From JBBRQP01 sp038226175 (GTDB lineage: Bacteria > Cyanobacteriota > Cyanobacteriia > Gloeobacterales > Anthocerotibacteraceae), in assembly GCA_038226175.1 (NCBI GenBank), contig JBBRQP010000106.1, positions 1 to 9,236 of the forward strand: 9,236 nt of DNA, written 5' to 3'. Position numbers and translations under genes: made by a program. Under the pieces are notes generated by a model. The model saw nothing but the letters and a program-made list of their open reading frames with translations, searched no databases and was not told where the DNA came from. The first letter of the stretch is position 1. Every line of letters starts with the position of its first letter. Positions 1 through 6,408 of this stretch are shown one piece after another.

Positions 1-686
1 CAGTTGGTACAACTATCACACTTACTGGCACTAGCTTTATAGGAACAACAGCGGTTACCTTAGCTGGAAATAATATGACGTTTACAATCCTATCTAGTAC
101 TCAAATTACTGTTACGGTTCCAAGCAGCGCAAGTAGCGGCACCATTAGAGTCACAACTCCTGGTGGCTCAGCTACCAGCACAAATCGCTTTACTCTGATT
201 TTGGCACCGACTATTAGTAGTTTTACTCCCCTTAGTGCAGCAGTTGGTGCGACAGTTACCATTAGTGGTACTAATCTTGATAGTACGACCGGGGTTACCT
301 TTGGTGGGGTAGCCGCTGTAATTATCTCAACAACGCCAAGTACAGTTAAAGCGACAGTTCCCATAGGTGCCATTACGGGTAATATTGGCATCACTAACCC
401 TGCTGCAACTGTAACTAGTCAAGGTATCTTTTCTGTAGCTTTACCACCCACCCTCACGAGTTTTAGTCCTAGTAGTAGTCCAGTTGGTACAACTATCACA
501 CTTACTGGCACTAGCTTTATAGGAACAACAGCCGTTACCTTAGCTGGAATCAGTACGCCATTTACCGTTCTTTCCGATACCCAAATGACTGTTACTATCC
601 CCACTGGTGCAAGTAGCGGCACCCTTAAAGTCACAACTCCTGGTGGTAATGTTATCAGTACAACACGATTTACAGTCACACTTTAG
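1..686 (+). CDS. IPT/TIG-repeat surface protein, C-terminal part (5' end outside window)
   Basis: The frame is open from base 3 to the TAG at 684-686, so the gene starts upstream of the window; the first ATG in frame (base 75) lies inside a repeat and is not a credible start. The visible part is nearly three Ig-like IPT/TIG domains of 80 residues each. Each opens with VG(T/A)T(I/V)T(L/I)(T/S)GT and carries a conserved TPGG or related turn followed by an F-x-V/L strand. Complete units are linked by P-T-(I/L)-x-S-F-(T/S)-P. Composition is rich in Thr, Ser, Val and Gly, with no Cys and no membrane anchor or sorting motif at the C-terminus (ends FTVTL). TIG domains of this kind build extracellular or cell-surface adhesin-like proteins; the ligand cannot be told. 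Family assignment is good, specific function unknown. No partner gene follows on the same strand. Confidence 0.8.
   Translation, partial: VGTTITLTGTSFIGTTAVTLAGNNMTFTILSSTQITVTVPSSASSGTIRVTTPGGSATSTNRFTLILAPTISSFTPLSAAVGATVTISGTNLDSTTGVTFGGVAAVIISTTPSTVKATVPIGAITGNIGITNPAATVTSQGIFSVALPPTLTSFSPSSSPVGTTITLTGTSFIGTTAVTLAGISTPFTVLSDTQMTVTIPTGASSGTLKVTTPGGNVISTTRFTVTL
3..686 (+). repeat. Tandem 240-bp in-frame repeat encoding TIG domains
   Basis: The word CAGTTGGT recurs at 1, 241 and 481, giving an exact 240-bp (80-codon) period with units starting at 3, 243 and 483. Units 1 and 3 are far more alike than either is to unit 2: bases 1-69 and 481-549 differ at one position (base 53), and 128-150 closely matches 608-630. 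The pattern suggests a 480-bp A-B super-unit that duplicated recently, or gene conversion between alternate units. Confidence 0.85.
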
Positions 687-748
687 AGAACGCTTGCTTT
701 ACCCGATAGCAGGTGAGTTCGCTATATAGAACCCATTTGATATCCCCT

Positions 749-930
749 TCAAGCGGCAGGAGCTAGCCGTTTGAGCATCAACCGGATAAAGGAGAGATTG
801 AGTTTTGCACGAGCATGGGGTAGTGTCCGCTCAAAATTCTTCACCGAACTTTTGCATCGCTCCACCCAAGCGTTCGAGTGCTCAATCACCCACCATACCT
901 TCATAAGTATAAATCCAGATTTACCTTGGC
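749..930 (-). pseudogene. C-terminal remnant of an IS5-type (DDE) transposase
   Basis: Read on the minus strand, bases 903-749 encode a stretch with WVIEHSNAWVERCKS, then VKNFERTL, then AKLNLSFIRLMLKRLA before a TGA. From memory this resembles the C-terminal end of IS5/IS427-like transposases, where a W-V-(V/I)-E-R/H block carries the last catalytic Glu, followed by the R/K-C-K-x-L-x-K-(N/D)-F/Y-E motif. Only about 50 residues are convincing. The open frame continues to 1024, but residues 1-40 do not look like the upstream DDE fold and no transposase N-terminus is present, so this is a truncated relic. Opposite-strand open frames here are shadows. Family call from motif memory only; IS name not determined. 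Confidence 0.55.
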
Positions 931-971
931 TCTGTTTTTGGGATGGGGACGATTTTGCCGAAAGCTCAAAT

Positions 972-1010
972 TGACCTTGCCCCGGTGTAATGGACAGTGA
1001 CTTTATGCTA
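972..1010 (+). repeat. 39-bp dispersed element, copy 1 (second copy at 7584-7622)
   Basis: The element starts with TGACCTTGCCC and ends with TGACTTTATGCTA, separated by 15 unrelated bases. The same two blocks with the same 15-base spacing occur at 7584-7622. Two conserved ends with a variable middle of fixed length suggest a two-part recognition site or the remains of a small mobile element. Confidence 0.6.
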
Positions 1011-1018
1011 ACCGGGGC
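979..1018. repeat. Perfect 8-bp inverted repeat with 24-base loop
   Basis: GCCCCGGT at 979-986 pairs with ACCGGGGC at 1011-1018. It overlaps the 39-bp element, whose second copy lacks these arms. No T-run follows on either strand, so it is not an obvious intrinsic terminator. It lies just beyond the transposase remnant and could be an IS end or a transcript hairpin. Confidence 0.5.
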
Positions 1019-1097
1019 GACCATAGCAATTTGGGAAAATCATCCGTTAGCGATCATTTCTTTACAATTGACTCACAATAATATTATTTGTTAAGCG

Positions 1098-1332
1098 TCC
1101 CAAAACCGACCCTTTGTGAGAAGGCAACATCTGAGTAAAATTGTGATACACAAATAGAGTGCTGTAACCCGCATGGCAGGGATAGGGTCACAAGTGTCTG
1201 ATAAACGGTCGTTTGTGAGAAGACTTTTCTCCCCTCCCCTCCACAACGCAAAATCAAGGCTTTCTCGTTCTCGATAACCTTTCTTGAAACTGTTTTCTCA
1301 ATATAGTACTATAGGGATGAGTTTCGAGAAAA
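1098..1332. promoter_or_regulatory. Candidate res-like recombination/operator region of the serine recombinase
   Basis: Directly upstream of the recombinase are several resolvase-subsite-like palindromes. At 1197-1220 TCTGATAAACG and CGTTTGTGAGA are imperfect inverted arms (9 of 11 positions) around GT; the bases TGTCTGATAA at 1195-1204 resemble a classical Tn3/gamma-delta half-site. At 1098-1121 a 24-base relative shares its right arm, TTTGTGAGAAG (1113-1123, repeated at 1212-1222). At 1281-1291 and 1320-1330 TTCTTGAAACT faces AGTTTCGAGAA (10 of 11), enclosing the perfect 12-bp palindrome TATAGTACTATA at 1302-1313. Small resolvases typically bind several such subsites next to their own gene, crossing over at one and repressing their promoter. 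The role is inferred from position and symmetry. Confidence 0.5.
1284..1312 (+). promoter_or_regulatory. Candidate promoter of the serine recombinase
   Basis: TTGAAA at 1284-1289 (5 of 6 to the -35 consensus) is followed after 17 bases by TACTAT at 1307-1312 (4 of 6 to the -10 consensus). It overlaps the symmetric sites in the res-like region, so bound recombinase would be expected to repress its own gene, as known for Tn3-type resolvases. Prediction only. Confidence 0.35.
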
Positions 1333-1353
1333 TGAGGGTGTGAAAATGCAACC

Positions 1354-1911
1354 ATGTTCATAGGCTATGCCCGTGTCTCCACCCAAGACCAGAATCTTGC
1401 CCTACAACTTGAGGCTTTGAGTAAAGCCGGCTGCAAGAAAGTCTTCGACGATAAGATTAGTGGCAGTCATGCCGAACGTCCTGGTCTGACTAAAGCACTA
1501 GCAATATTGCGTGAAGGGGACACGCTAGTAGTGTGGAAACTAGACCGACTGGGGCGAAGTGTCAAAAATCTGGTGGATCTTGTTGGTGAACTGCACAAGC
1601 AAGCAGTCCAGTTCAAAAGCCTCACTGATGCTATCGACACTGGCACTCCCTCCGGTCGGTTTTTCTTTCATGTCATGGCGAGTTTAGCGGAAATGGAACG
1701 AGAATTGACCATTGAGCGTACCCGTGCGGGTTTAGAAGTTGCTCGGCAGCTGGGGCGCACGGGAGGACGCAAACGGCAGATGACCGATAGCAAAATTGAG
1801 TCTGCTAAAAAGCTCCTGGCGAGTGGGATGCCGCCTCGGGATGTAGCTAAAAACCTTGGGGTGTCTGTGCCAACTCTGTACTGCTGGGTGCCAGCCTCAG
1901 AAAATCTCTAA
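1354..1911 (+). CDS. Small serine recombinase (resolvase/invertase family)
   Basis: A complete 185-residue serine recombinase, the usual length for Tn3 resolvases and Hin/Gin invertases. The N-terminal catalytic domain has Y-A-R-V-S-T with the nucleophile Ser9 and Arg7. K-L-D-R-L-G-R-S at 62-69 supplies Asp64, Arg65 and Arg68 of the active site. M-A-x-L-A-E-M-E-R-E (about 108-117) starts the long dimer/DNA helix, and E-R-T-R-A-G-L (121-127) follows. A helix-turn-helix lies at about 143-178, with PPRDVAKNLGVSVPTLYCW. No MerR-like N-terminal domain, so it is not an IS607 TnpA, and there is no large C-terminal domain. All key residues are intact, so it is likely active. ATG 1354 has only a distant GAGGG (1334-1338); the ATG at 1346 is out of frame. 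No transposase or invertible gene is visible beside it, so the substrate is unclear; candidate res sites lie upstream. Confidence 0.92.
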   Translation: MFIGYARVSTQDQNLALQLEALSKAGCKKVFDDKISGSHAERPGLTKALAILREGDTLVVWKLDRLGRSVKNLVDLVGELHKQAVQFKSLTDAIDTGTPSGRFFFHVMASLAEMERELTIERTRAGLEVARQLGRTGGRKRQMTDSKIESAKKLLASGMPPRDVAKNLGVSVPTLYCWVPASENL

Positions 1912-1967
1912 GCCTACTATTTTTTCCGTTTCGTGAGCAGGGCCACGTGCGTTTACCCCTATTTGGC
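1900..1967 (+). repeat. Recombinase-end repeat, copy 1
   Basis: Similarity to the copy at 6065-6118 begins in the recombinase's last codons (GAAAATCTCTAAG against GAAAATCCCTAAG), crosses the stop and runs to the word GGC. Copy 1 differs mainly by a 14-base insertion, GTGAGCAGGGCCAC, flanked by a repeated GTG. Shared words include TACTATTTT, TCCGTTT, GTGCGTTTACCCCTA and TTGGC. Confidence 0.65.
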
Positions 1968-1985
1968 TACTCTAATGAACCTCTT

Positions 1986-2025
1986 AAGCCTGTTTTCCGT
2001 TCCACTGTGCCTCATACCCCAACTC
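1986..2025 (+). repeat. Recombinase-end repeat, degenerate copy 2
   Basis: A second, weaker version 76 bases after copy 1: AAGCCT, TTTTCCGTT, TGTGC and TACCCC occur in the same order as in copy 1. It lies in the convergent gap between the recombinase and the ClC gene, where no clear intrinsic terminator is visible. Confidence 0.4.
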
Positions 2026-2045
2026 TTATGACCAGAAATTGTCTG

Positions 2046-4625
2046 CTAGTCTACAGTCCGTACTAGAACAACTGTAGAATCACTATTTCGGGTAAGATTA
2101 TCGGGAATGTTGCCATGGATAACTTGCCGCAGGAGACTGTCACGACTAGCTCCTAAAATAATGCCATCGAAATTTCCACGCTGGGCATAAGCAATCAAAG
2201 TTGCTGAAATATCCTCAGCAACGAGGGCTGCTGTTTCCACAGGATGCCCCAGATGGCGGGCAAGCTCGCGGGCATTGGCTTGGAGTAGTTCACTATCTAC
2301 TGCTGCTTGCTCATCAGCAAAAATCTGACAAAGACTAACCCGGCTAGTATCTCCTGTACAGGACAACAGTGCGGGTAATATTTTCAGTGCTTCCTGGGCA
2401 TTGGGACCACCTCCCATCGGCAGTAACCAATTAACAGGCACTTGCGCCCCTTTCGGTCGCACTAACAATACTTCACAGGGTGCTTGGCGAATCATGATAT
2501 CGATTACATCGCTAAATATCCTGCCTGGGTTCGTGTTGCCCTGCCAGCCCATTAAAATAATATCAATGCGCCGCTGTTTAATTGTCTCCAATATGGTTAG
2601 AGCAACATCATGGGCGACCCGGATCTGGGTATGTACGGGAACGCCTAGTTGATGCCCAAGCCGTCTTGCTTTAGCTAGTAGTCGTTGTGCTTTTAAGGTT
2701 GAAACCCGCGCATCGCCAGGAATGTCTGAACGCGGCACAGTGATTACGTGTAGACATTCCAACTCATAGTTACGAGACTTAGCGATAGCAGCAGCAAAGC
2801 GCATCAAAAGCGGGGCGGTGTTCGGGTTGAGGAGCGGAATTAGCAATCGCCCTTGACCAATGGCTGGATCGCAGGTTTGAAAAACCGTATAGGAAGGAGA
2901 TGGTGCTGGGCTCGCTCTTTCTCGTTCGCCGCTGAGGAGATTAGACTCAGCTCGGATAATATCGGAACGGGTGATAATGCCCACGAGTTGACGTTCAGCA
3001 GTAACTGGCAGGCGGCTGATATTAAAGCGATTGAGTAAAAATAGAACTTCGCGCAACGATTCGCCTGGATGCACAACAATGGGCTGGGGTGTCATGATTT
3101 CAGTGACCGGAATATTATCGGCGAGCTTACGCTGGGAAACTTTGAGTAGGTCAGTCTGTGTCACAATGCCCACTAATTTCTTATTCGCTAATACCGGAAA
3201 ACCCCGATGATGAGAGGAAGCAAATACCGCGACGGCTTCCACCACTGTTGTTTGCGCACTCAGCGTTTCCACCCGGGTTTGCATGACATCGCTTGCCACA
3301 AGCGTACCTAGCAACTTATCGTCAGATTTTTCTTTTTCTTGTTCAATATGAATACCATTAAACGCTAGTAGATGGTCATAAATCGAGCCAGAAAAGATCT
3401 GCTCTGCAACTAAATAAGAAACAGCACATACGATCATTAAGGGTAAAACTAAGTTGAAGTCATTGGTCATCTCAAAGACAATAATAATTGCTGTAATGGG
3501 CACCCGTGCTACTGCAGTAAAAAAAGCTCCCATCCCAGCTAAGGCAAAGGTTATAGGCGAATTTAAGCCGAGAGTAAACTCTGAAAATACGCCCACAAGA
3601 TAACCAAGGGACGTTCCCATGACCAAAGCAGGGGCAAAAAGACCACCAGGGGCACCTGAACCATAGGCAATAATGGTCAGCAAAAACTGGCAGATAAAGG
3701 CAAGCCCCACGAGTTGCCAAGAGAGGTTACCACCACTAATCATCTCCCGCAATCCAGCATTGTTACGAAAGCTATCGGGTAACTGGGTCATGATTAGACC
3801 AACCATTAGACCTGCTAAGCCAACGCGCAGGGGTAAGCGTAGGCGCAAGAACTTGCGGTTAAAATTCAAGCTGACCAGAATACTCCGGTTAAAAACTGCA
3901 CCGAGCACACCAGCCACTACCCCAAGCAGCAAGTACAGGGGAATCTCTTGAATCGAAAATCCAGTCTTAAAATCCATGAGCTTGAGTTGTAGCTCAAAGG
4001 TTTGATCCCCAAGCACCCGAGCTAACACCGCCGCGATAAAAGAAGCCAGAATGGCTGGGCCAAGGGTCAACCCTGAAAAATCCTGAAGTAACTCCTCAAC
4101 GACGAAGATAACCCCGGCAATCGGAGCATTAAAAGCAGCCGCTAAACCTGCTCCTGCCCCTGCTGCCAGCAATTGGCGGCGATAGGCGGGCGAAGTGGGT
4201 ACCCAACGGCTAATGCTAGCCGCGAGCGCCGCGCCGATTTGTACCGTTGGTCCCTCACGCCCCAAGGGAATTCCCGACCCCAATACCAGGATGCCACCAA
4301 CCAACTTAACCAGGGCACTGACCAGATTTAACGTCATCGGTACACGAGCAAGTACAGCCTTGACCTGTGGGATACCACTGCCTGCAACCTCTGGAGCAAC
4401 GCGCTCTACCAGCCAACCCGCAGCTAGACCGCCCACCATGCCAAAAATGGGCAAGGCTAACCATGACTGATGAGAAAAATAGATCCGCCAAGAGCCAAGC
4501 AGCGCCGTTCCTTGTTCCAGGAGTACAGCTGCCAGACCTGCCACTAAGCCGATTAAACAGGCTTCCAGCAAGGCGATTTGCTGGGGTTGTAATACCTGAC
4601 GTAGCTTACGAAACCCCAAAATCAT
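2046..4625 (-). CDS. ClC-family chloride channel/antiporter with CBS pair and two universal-stress domains
   Basis: An 859-residue membrane protein (numbered from ATG 4625). Residues about 15-425 form the ClC core with its three signatures: GSGIP at 82-86, GREGP at 122-126 (its Glu is the external gate) and GSGAPGGLFAP at 322-332. The E-E pair at 177-178 in F-V-V-E-E-L matches the internal proton glutamate of H+/Cl- exchangers, so antiport is more likely than a pure channel. Residues about 444-562 are two CBS domains, adenine-nucleotide-binding regulatory modules. Two C-terminal USP-like domains follow (about 592-725 and 732-857). In the first, GWQG is kept but the later GS is lost; in the second, the first Gly and a GN remain. 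An upstream in-frame TTG (4664) would add 13 residues, but ATG 4625 has a strong Shine-Dalgarno. It converges on the recombinase and has no operon partner. Confidence 0.93.
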   Translation of the reverse strand: MILGFRKLRQVLQPQQIALLEACLIGLVAGLAAVLLEQGTALLGSWRIYFSHQSWLALPIFGMVGGLAAGWLVERVAPEVAGSGIPQVKAVLARVPMTLNLVSALVKLVGGILVLGSGIPLGREGPTVQIGAALAASISRWVPTSPAYRRQLLAAGAGAGLAAAFNAPIAGVIFVVEELLQDFSGLTLGPAILASFIAAVLARVLGDQTFELQLKLMDFKTGFSIQEIPLYLLLGVVAGVLGAVFNRSILVSLNFNRKFLRLRLPLRVGLAGLMVGLIMTQLPDSFRNNAGLREMISGGNLSWQLVGLAFICQFLLTIIAYGSGAPGGLFAPALVMGTSLGYLVGVFSEFTLGLNSPITFALAGMGAFFTAVARVPITAIIIVFEMTNDFNLVLPLMIVCAVSYLVAEQIFSGSIYDHLLAFNGIHIEQEKEKSDDKLLGTLVASDVMQTRVETLSAQTTVVEAVAVFASSHHRGFPVLANKKLVGIVTQTDLLKVSQRKLADNIPVTEIMTPQPIVVHPGESLREVLFLLNRFNISRLPVTAERQLVGIITRSDIIRAESNLLSGERERASPAPSPSYTVFQTCDPAIGQGRLLIPLLNPNTAPLLMRFAAAIAKSRNYELECLHVITVPRSDIPGDARVSTLKAQRLLAKARRLGHQLGVPVHTQIRVAHDVALTILETIKQRRIDIILMGWQGNTNPGRIFSDVIDIMIRQAPCEVLLVRPKGAQVPVNWLLPMGGGPNAQEALKILPALLSCTGDTSRVSLCQIFADEQAAVDSELLQANARELARHLGHPVETAALVAEDISATLIAYAQRGNFDGIILGASRDSLLRQVIHGNIPDNLTRNSDSTVVLVRTVD

Positions 4626-4631
4626 GCCTGA

Positions 4632-4638
4632 CTCCACC
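4632..4638 (-). promoter_or_regulatory. Shine-Dalgarno deciding the ClC start
   Basis: On the minus strand GGTGGAG lies 6 bases before the ATG at 4625-4623. The longer alternative, TTG at 4664, has no purine-rich site upstream (TTAAGTTCTAAT precedes it) and adds a hydrophilic 13 residues not needed for the ClC fold. This favours the ATG. Confidence 0.6.
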
Positions 4639-4802
4639 AAAACTCCACGATGAGCCAAGTGCAATGATTAGAACTTAAGCAATGCGCAGAACGCTCTCAG
4701 AACCTATCTTTGCACAGGAAAAATGATTTAGTTGCAAAAATACGCTGAGAAGACAAAAATCAATGTCGAGTTAAAAGCGGCAAAGGTACAAAAACGGATA
4801 TT

Positions 4803-4819
4803 GGGCTAAGCCCTTTTTT
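4803..4819 (+). terminator. Weak terminator-like hairpin
   Basis: GGGC, a 3-base loop TAA, then GCCC and six T residues (4814-4819). The stem is only 4 bp and no + strand gene ends nearby, so a working terminator is doubtful. It sits in the spacer between the divergent ClC and ppGpp-hydrolase genes (4626-5270), which also holds repeat copy A and one dubious small ORF. The word TATCTTTGCAC occurs twice in this spacer (4705-4715 and 4819-4829). Confidence 0.2.
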
Positions 4820-4851
4820 ATCTTTGCACCCTCAGTTCATCAGCGGGATTC

Positions 4852-4932
4852 GGGTAAGCCGTTTCTCCGGCACGGTGATACGCACAAAAATAGGAAACAG
4901 GTAGAAACCTTTTCCCAGACGGTTACATAGAG
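4852..4932 (+). repeat. Gene-separating direct repeat, copy A
   Basis: The first of four same-orientation copies (A 4852, B 5941, C 6923, D 7642). Shared core words in order: GGG near the start, CCGTTTCTCCGGCACGGTGA, then ACGCACAAAAATAG, then GAAAC or a variant, then AGAAACCTTTTCCCAGA. Copies A and D also share a longer 3' tail ending ATAGAG. GTTTCT near the left end and AGAAAC near the right end are inverted. A lies upstream of the ppGpp hydrolase gene. Confidence 0.85.
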
Positions 4933-4952
4933 TTTACTTCGCGCCAGCGGAG

Positions 4953-5165
4953 CTAGGCTTGGAAATCTGCATCACTCGGTAAATCTCCTGCACCGTATAC
5001 TTCTGCTTCTCTGGGACAAGTGCTTTGGGTCTTCCCCCCTTCCATCCCCGCTGGGGATACGGATTCTGGGCGAATGATGGATCTATCTGTAGTTGGGGCA
5101 TCACCCTGCCCGAGAATAACGGCTATACCCCTGCTAAGCGCAGCGTCAGACCACCTCACAATCAT
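4953..5165 (-). CDS. Dubious 70-residue ORF, unknown
   Basis: An open frame from ATG 5165 to a TAG at 4953. The product would be polar and Gly/Pro/Asp-rich, with G-M-E-G-G-K-T-Q-S-T-C-P in the middle and Y-G-A-G-D-L-P-S-D near the end. I recognise no domain, signal peptide or membrane segment. The only ribosome-site candidate (AGGAA) is about 18 bases before the start, too far to be convincing. It may be a chance frame or a gene relic; it is listed because nothing else fills this 600-base spacer. Confidence 0.2.
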   Translation of the reverse strand: MIVRWSDAALSRGIAVILGQGDAPTTDRSIIRPESVSPAGMEGGKTQSTCPREAEVYGAGDLPSDADFQA

Positions 5166-5257
5166 AGACTTTAGTCTACTGTTCCTACAGAAAACATAGC
5201 TAACTACTTATTATTCTTCTGGGTATTATAAGGACAGACACAACTTATCAACCTTTT

Positions 5258-5262
5258 AGGAG
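5258..5262 (+). promoter_or_regulatory. Ribosome binding site of the ppGpp hydrolase gene
   Basis: AGGAG ends 8 bases before ATG 5271, a textbook placement that fixes the start. No convincing -35/-10 pair stands out: TATTAT at 5224-5229 is possible but lacks a recognisable -35. Confidence 0.7.
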
Positions 5263-5270
5263 TAAAACCC

Positions 5271-5921
5271 ATGCATAGAGCTTTACAACTTATTGAACGA
5301 CGTTTACGAGAGAGCCTCCTGAGCCAAGATGGCTCAAGCTCCGCCCTGACAGAATCCTTGCAGCAGTTGGATCCACGCTATGCTATCGAGTTCGCAGTCG
5401 TAGTTGCTTGGCGGGCTCACTATGGGCAAGTGCGCAAAGGGGGAAAGACTCCCTACATTAACCACCCGTTGACGGTGGCTAAGCTACTGATCGAAGCAGG
5501 TTGTACCCAAGATGTGGTCATAGCAGGTATTCTCCACGATACCGTTGAGGACACAGCCACGTCCCTAGCCTATATCTGTAGTACTTTTGGCCCGGCAGTA
5601 GCGGGGATTGTGGAAGGCTGTACTGAGTTACCCTGCGATTTGCGCTGGGAAACCTGCAAGCGTAGGCACATTGCCCGCATTGAGACAGCTAGCCAGGAGG
5701 TACAACTGGTTACCTGTGCCGATAAACTGCACAACATACGCACGATGGCGAGCCAATATGCCGAGATGGGGGAGCACTTATGGCAGCATTTTGCCCGGGG
5801 TCAGCAGGCTCAGGCTTGGTACTACCAGAGCATGACTCTCGCCCTTGGACGTCATTTGCAAGACTGGCCCCTCTACACGATGTTATATACCGAGGTTGAG
5901 GCATTGTTCTCCCCTTTCTAA
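5271..5921 (+). CDS. Small alarmone hydrolase (Mesh1/SpoT-type HD phosphohydrolase)
   Basis: A 216-residue stand-alone HD-domain protein related to the hydrolase half of RelA/SpoT. Enzymes of this group remove the 3'-pyrophosphate of (p)ppGpp using Mn2+, ending the stringent response; some (Mesh1) also act on NADPH. The full set of hydrolase residues is visible: Arg55 in V-R-K-G-G, His65 in P-Y-I-N-H-P, His89-Asp90 with Glu93-Asp94 in L-H-D-T-V-E-D-T, and Asp151 with Asn155 in D-K-L-H-N. There is no synthetase, TGS or ACT domain. A 35-residue N-terminal extension makes it somewhat longer than Mesh1 (about 180). It stands alone, flanked by repeat copies A and B, with no synthetase in the window. 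Which nucleotide it prefers cannot be read from sequence. Confidence 0.87.
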   Translation: MHRALQLIERRLRESLLSQDGSSSALTESLQQLDPRYAIEFAVVVAWRAHYGQVRKGGKTPYINHPLTVAKLLIEAGCTQDVVIAGILHDTVEDTATSLAYICSTFGPAVAGIVEGCTELPCDLRWETCKRRHIARIETASQEVQLVTCADKLHNIRTMASQYAEMGEHLWQHFARGQQAQAWYYQSMTLALGRHLQDWPLYTMLYTEVEALFSPF

Positions 5922-5940
5922 AGCTCCCGAACAAGAAGTA

Positions 5941-6009
5941 GGGCTATAGCCGTTTCTCCGGCAAGGTGATACGCACAAAAATAGGAAACAGGCTGAAACC
6001 CTGTCCTAG
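5941..6009 (+). repeat. Gene-separating direct repeat, copy B
   Basis: Begins 19 bases after the ppGpp hydrolase stop. It matches copy A closely from GGG at 5941 through AATAGGAAACAGG, then ends CTGAAACCCTGTCC, lacking the longer 3' tail of A and D. Confidence 0.85.
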
Positions 6010-6064
6010 TCTGCATCCTTGTCGTGCAGTTACTGTTCCATTGATCCCTAAACCCCATCGTCCC

Positions 6065-6118
6065 GAAAATCCCTAAGCGTACTATTTTCTCCGTTTTGTG
6101 CGTTTACCCCTACTTGGC
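6065..6118 (+). repeat. Recombinase-end repeat, copy 3
   Basis: A 54-base relative of the sequence spanning the recombinase stop codon (1900-1967), without the 14-base insertion found there. It is not attached to any recombinase gene, so it may be a non-autonomous remnant or an independent dispersed repeat. Confidence 0.65.
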
Positions 6119-6126
6119 AATGAAGC

Positions 6127-6172
6127 GCAGCAACATCCTAAACCGATTGTCATGGTTTTAGGATGTTGCTGC
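6127..6172. repeat. Strong 18-bp hairpin
   Basis: GCAGCAACATCCTAAACC at 6127-6144 pairs with GGTTTTAGGATGTTGCTGC at 6154-6172, with one extra base as a bulge and a 9-base loop. It starts 8 bases after recombinase-end repeat copy 3. It is followed by AAAA on the + strand and has no U-run, so it is not a classical terminator. Possible roles are a MITE-like relic, an RNA structure or a processing site. The rest of the 5922-6408 spacer, apart from repeat copies B and 3, shows nothing I recognise. Confidence 0.6.
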
Positions 6173-6408
6173 AAAAGATGGCAGAGAATGGACAGCAGCA
6201 AAAACTGGGGCAGGGGTCTAGCTGATTATGTCACTGTGGGCGAATGGGGCTCCGGGTTGTGATGATAAGTTTTGATCATGCTGTATGCCGAGTGGCAGAG
6301 GTAAGAAAAAAGATTGTGGTTTAACGTAGACAGTGCTTACCAATTGGGAGTAATGTTGCGACCTATTTTCAAGTCCGCATTCTTGCACATATAGGATTTT
6401 AACAAACC

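Noticed and set aside
771..974. Open frame of 67 codons on the + strand
   Set aside because: It is antisense to the transposase remnant and has no recognisable features.
1921..2045. Bidirectional terminator between the convergent recombinase and ClC genes
   Set aside because: Only a 4-bp CGTG/CACG pairing was found, with no U-run after it on either strand.
4861..6118. Common origin of the gene-separating repeat and the recombinase-end repeat
   Set aside because: The reverse complement of the first shares TTTTGTGCGT and a nearby ACC with the second, but the match is too short to claim relationship.
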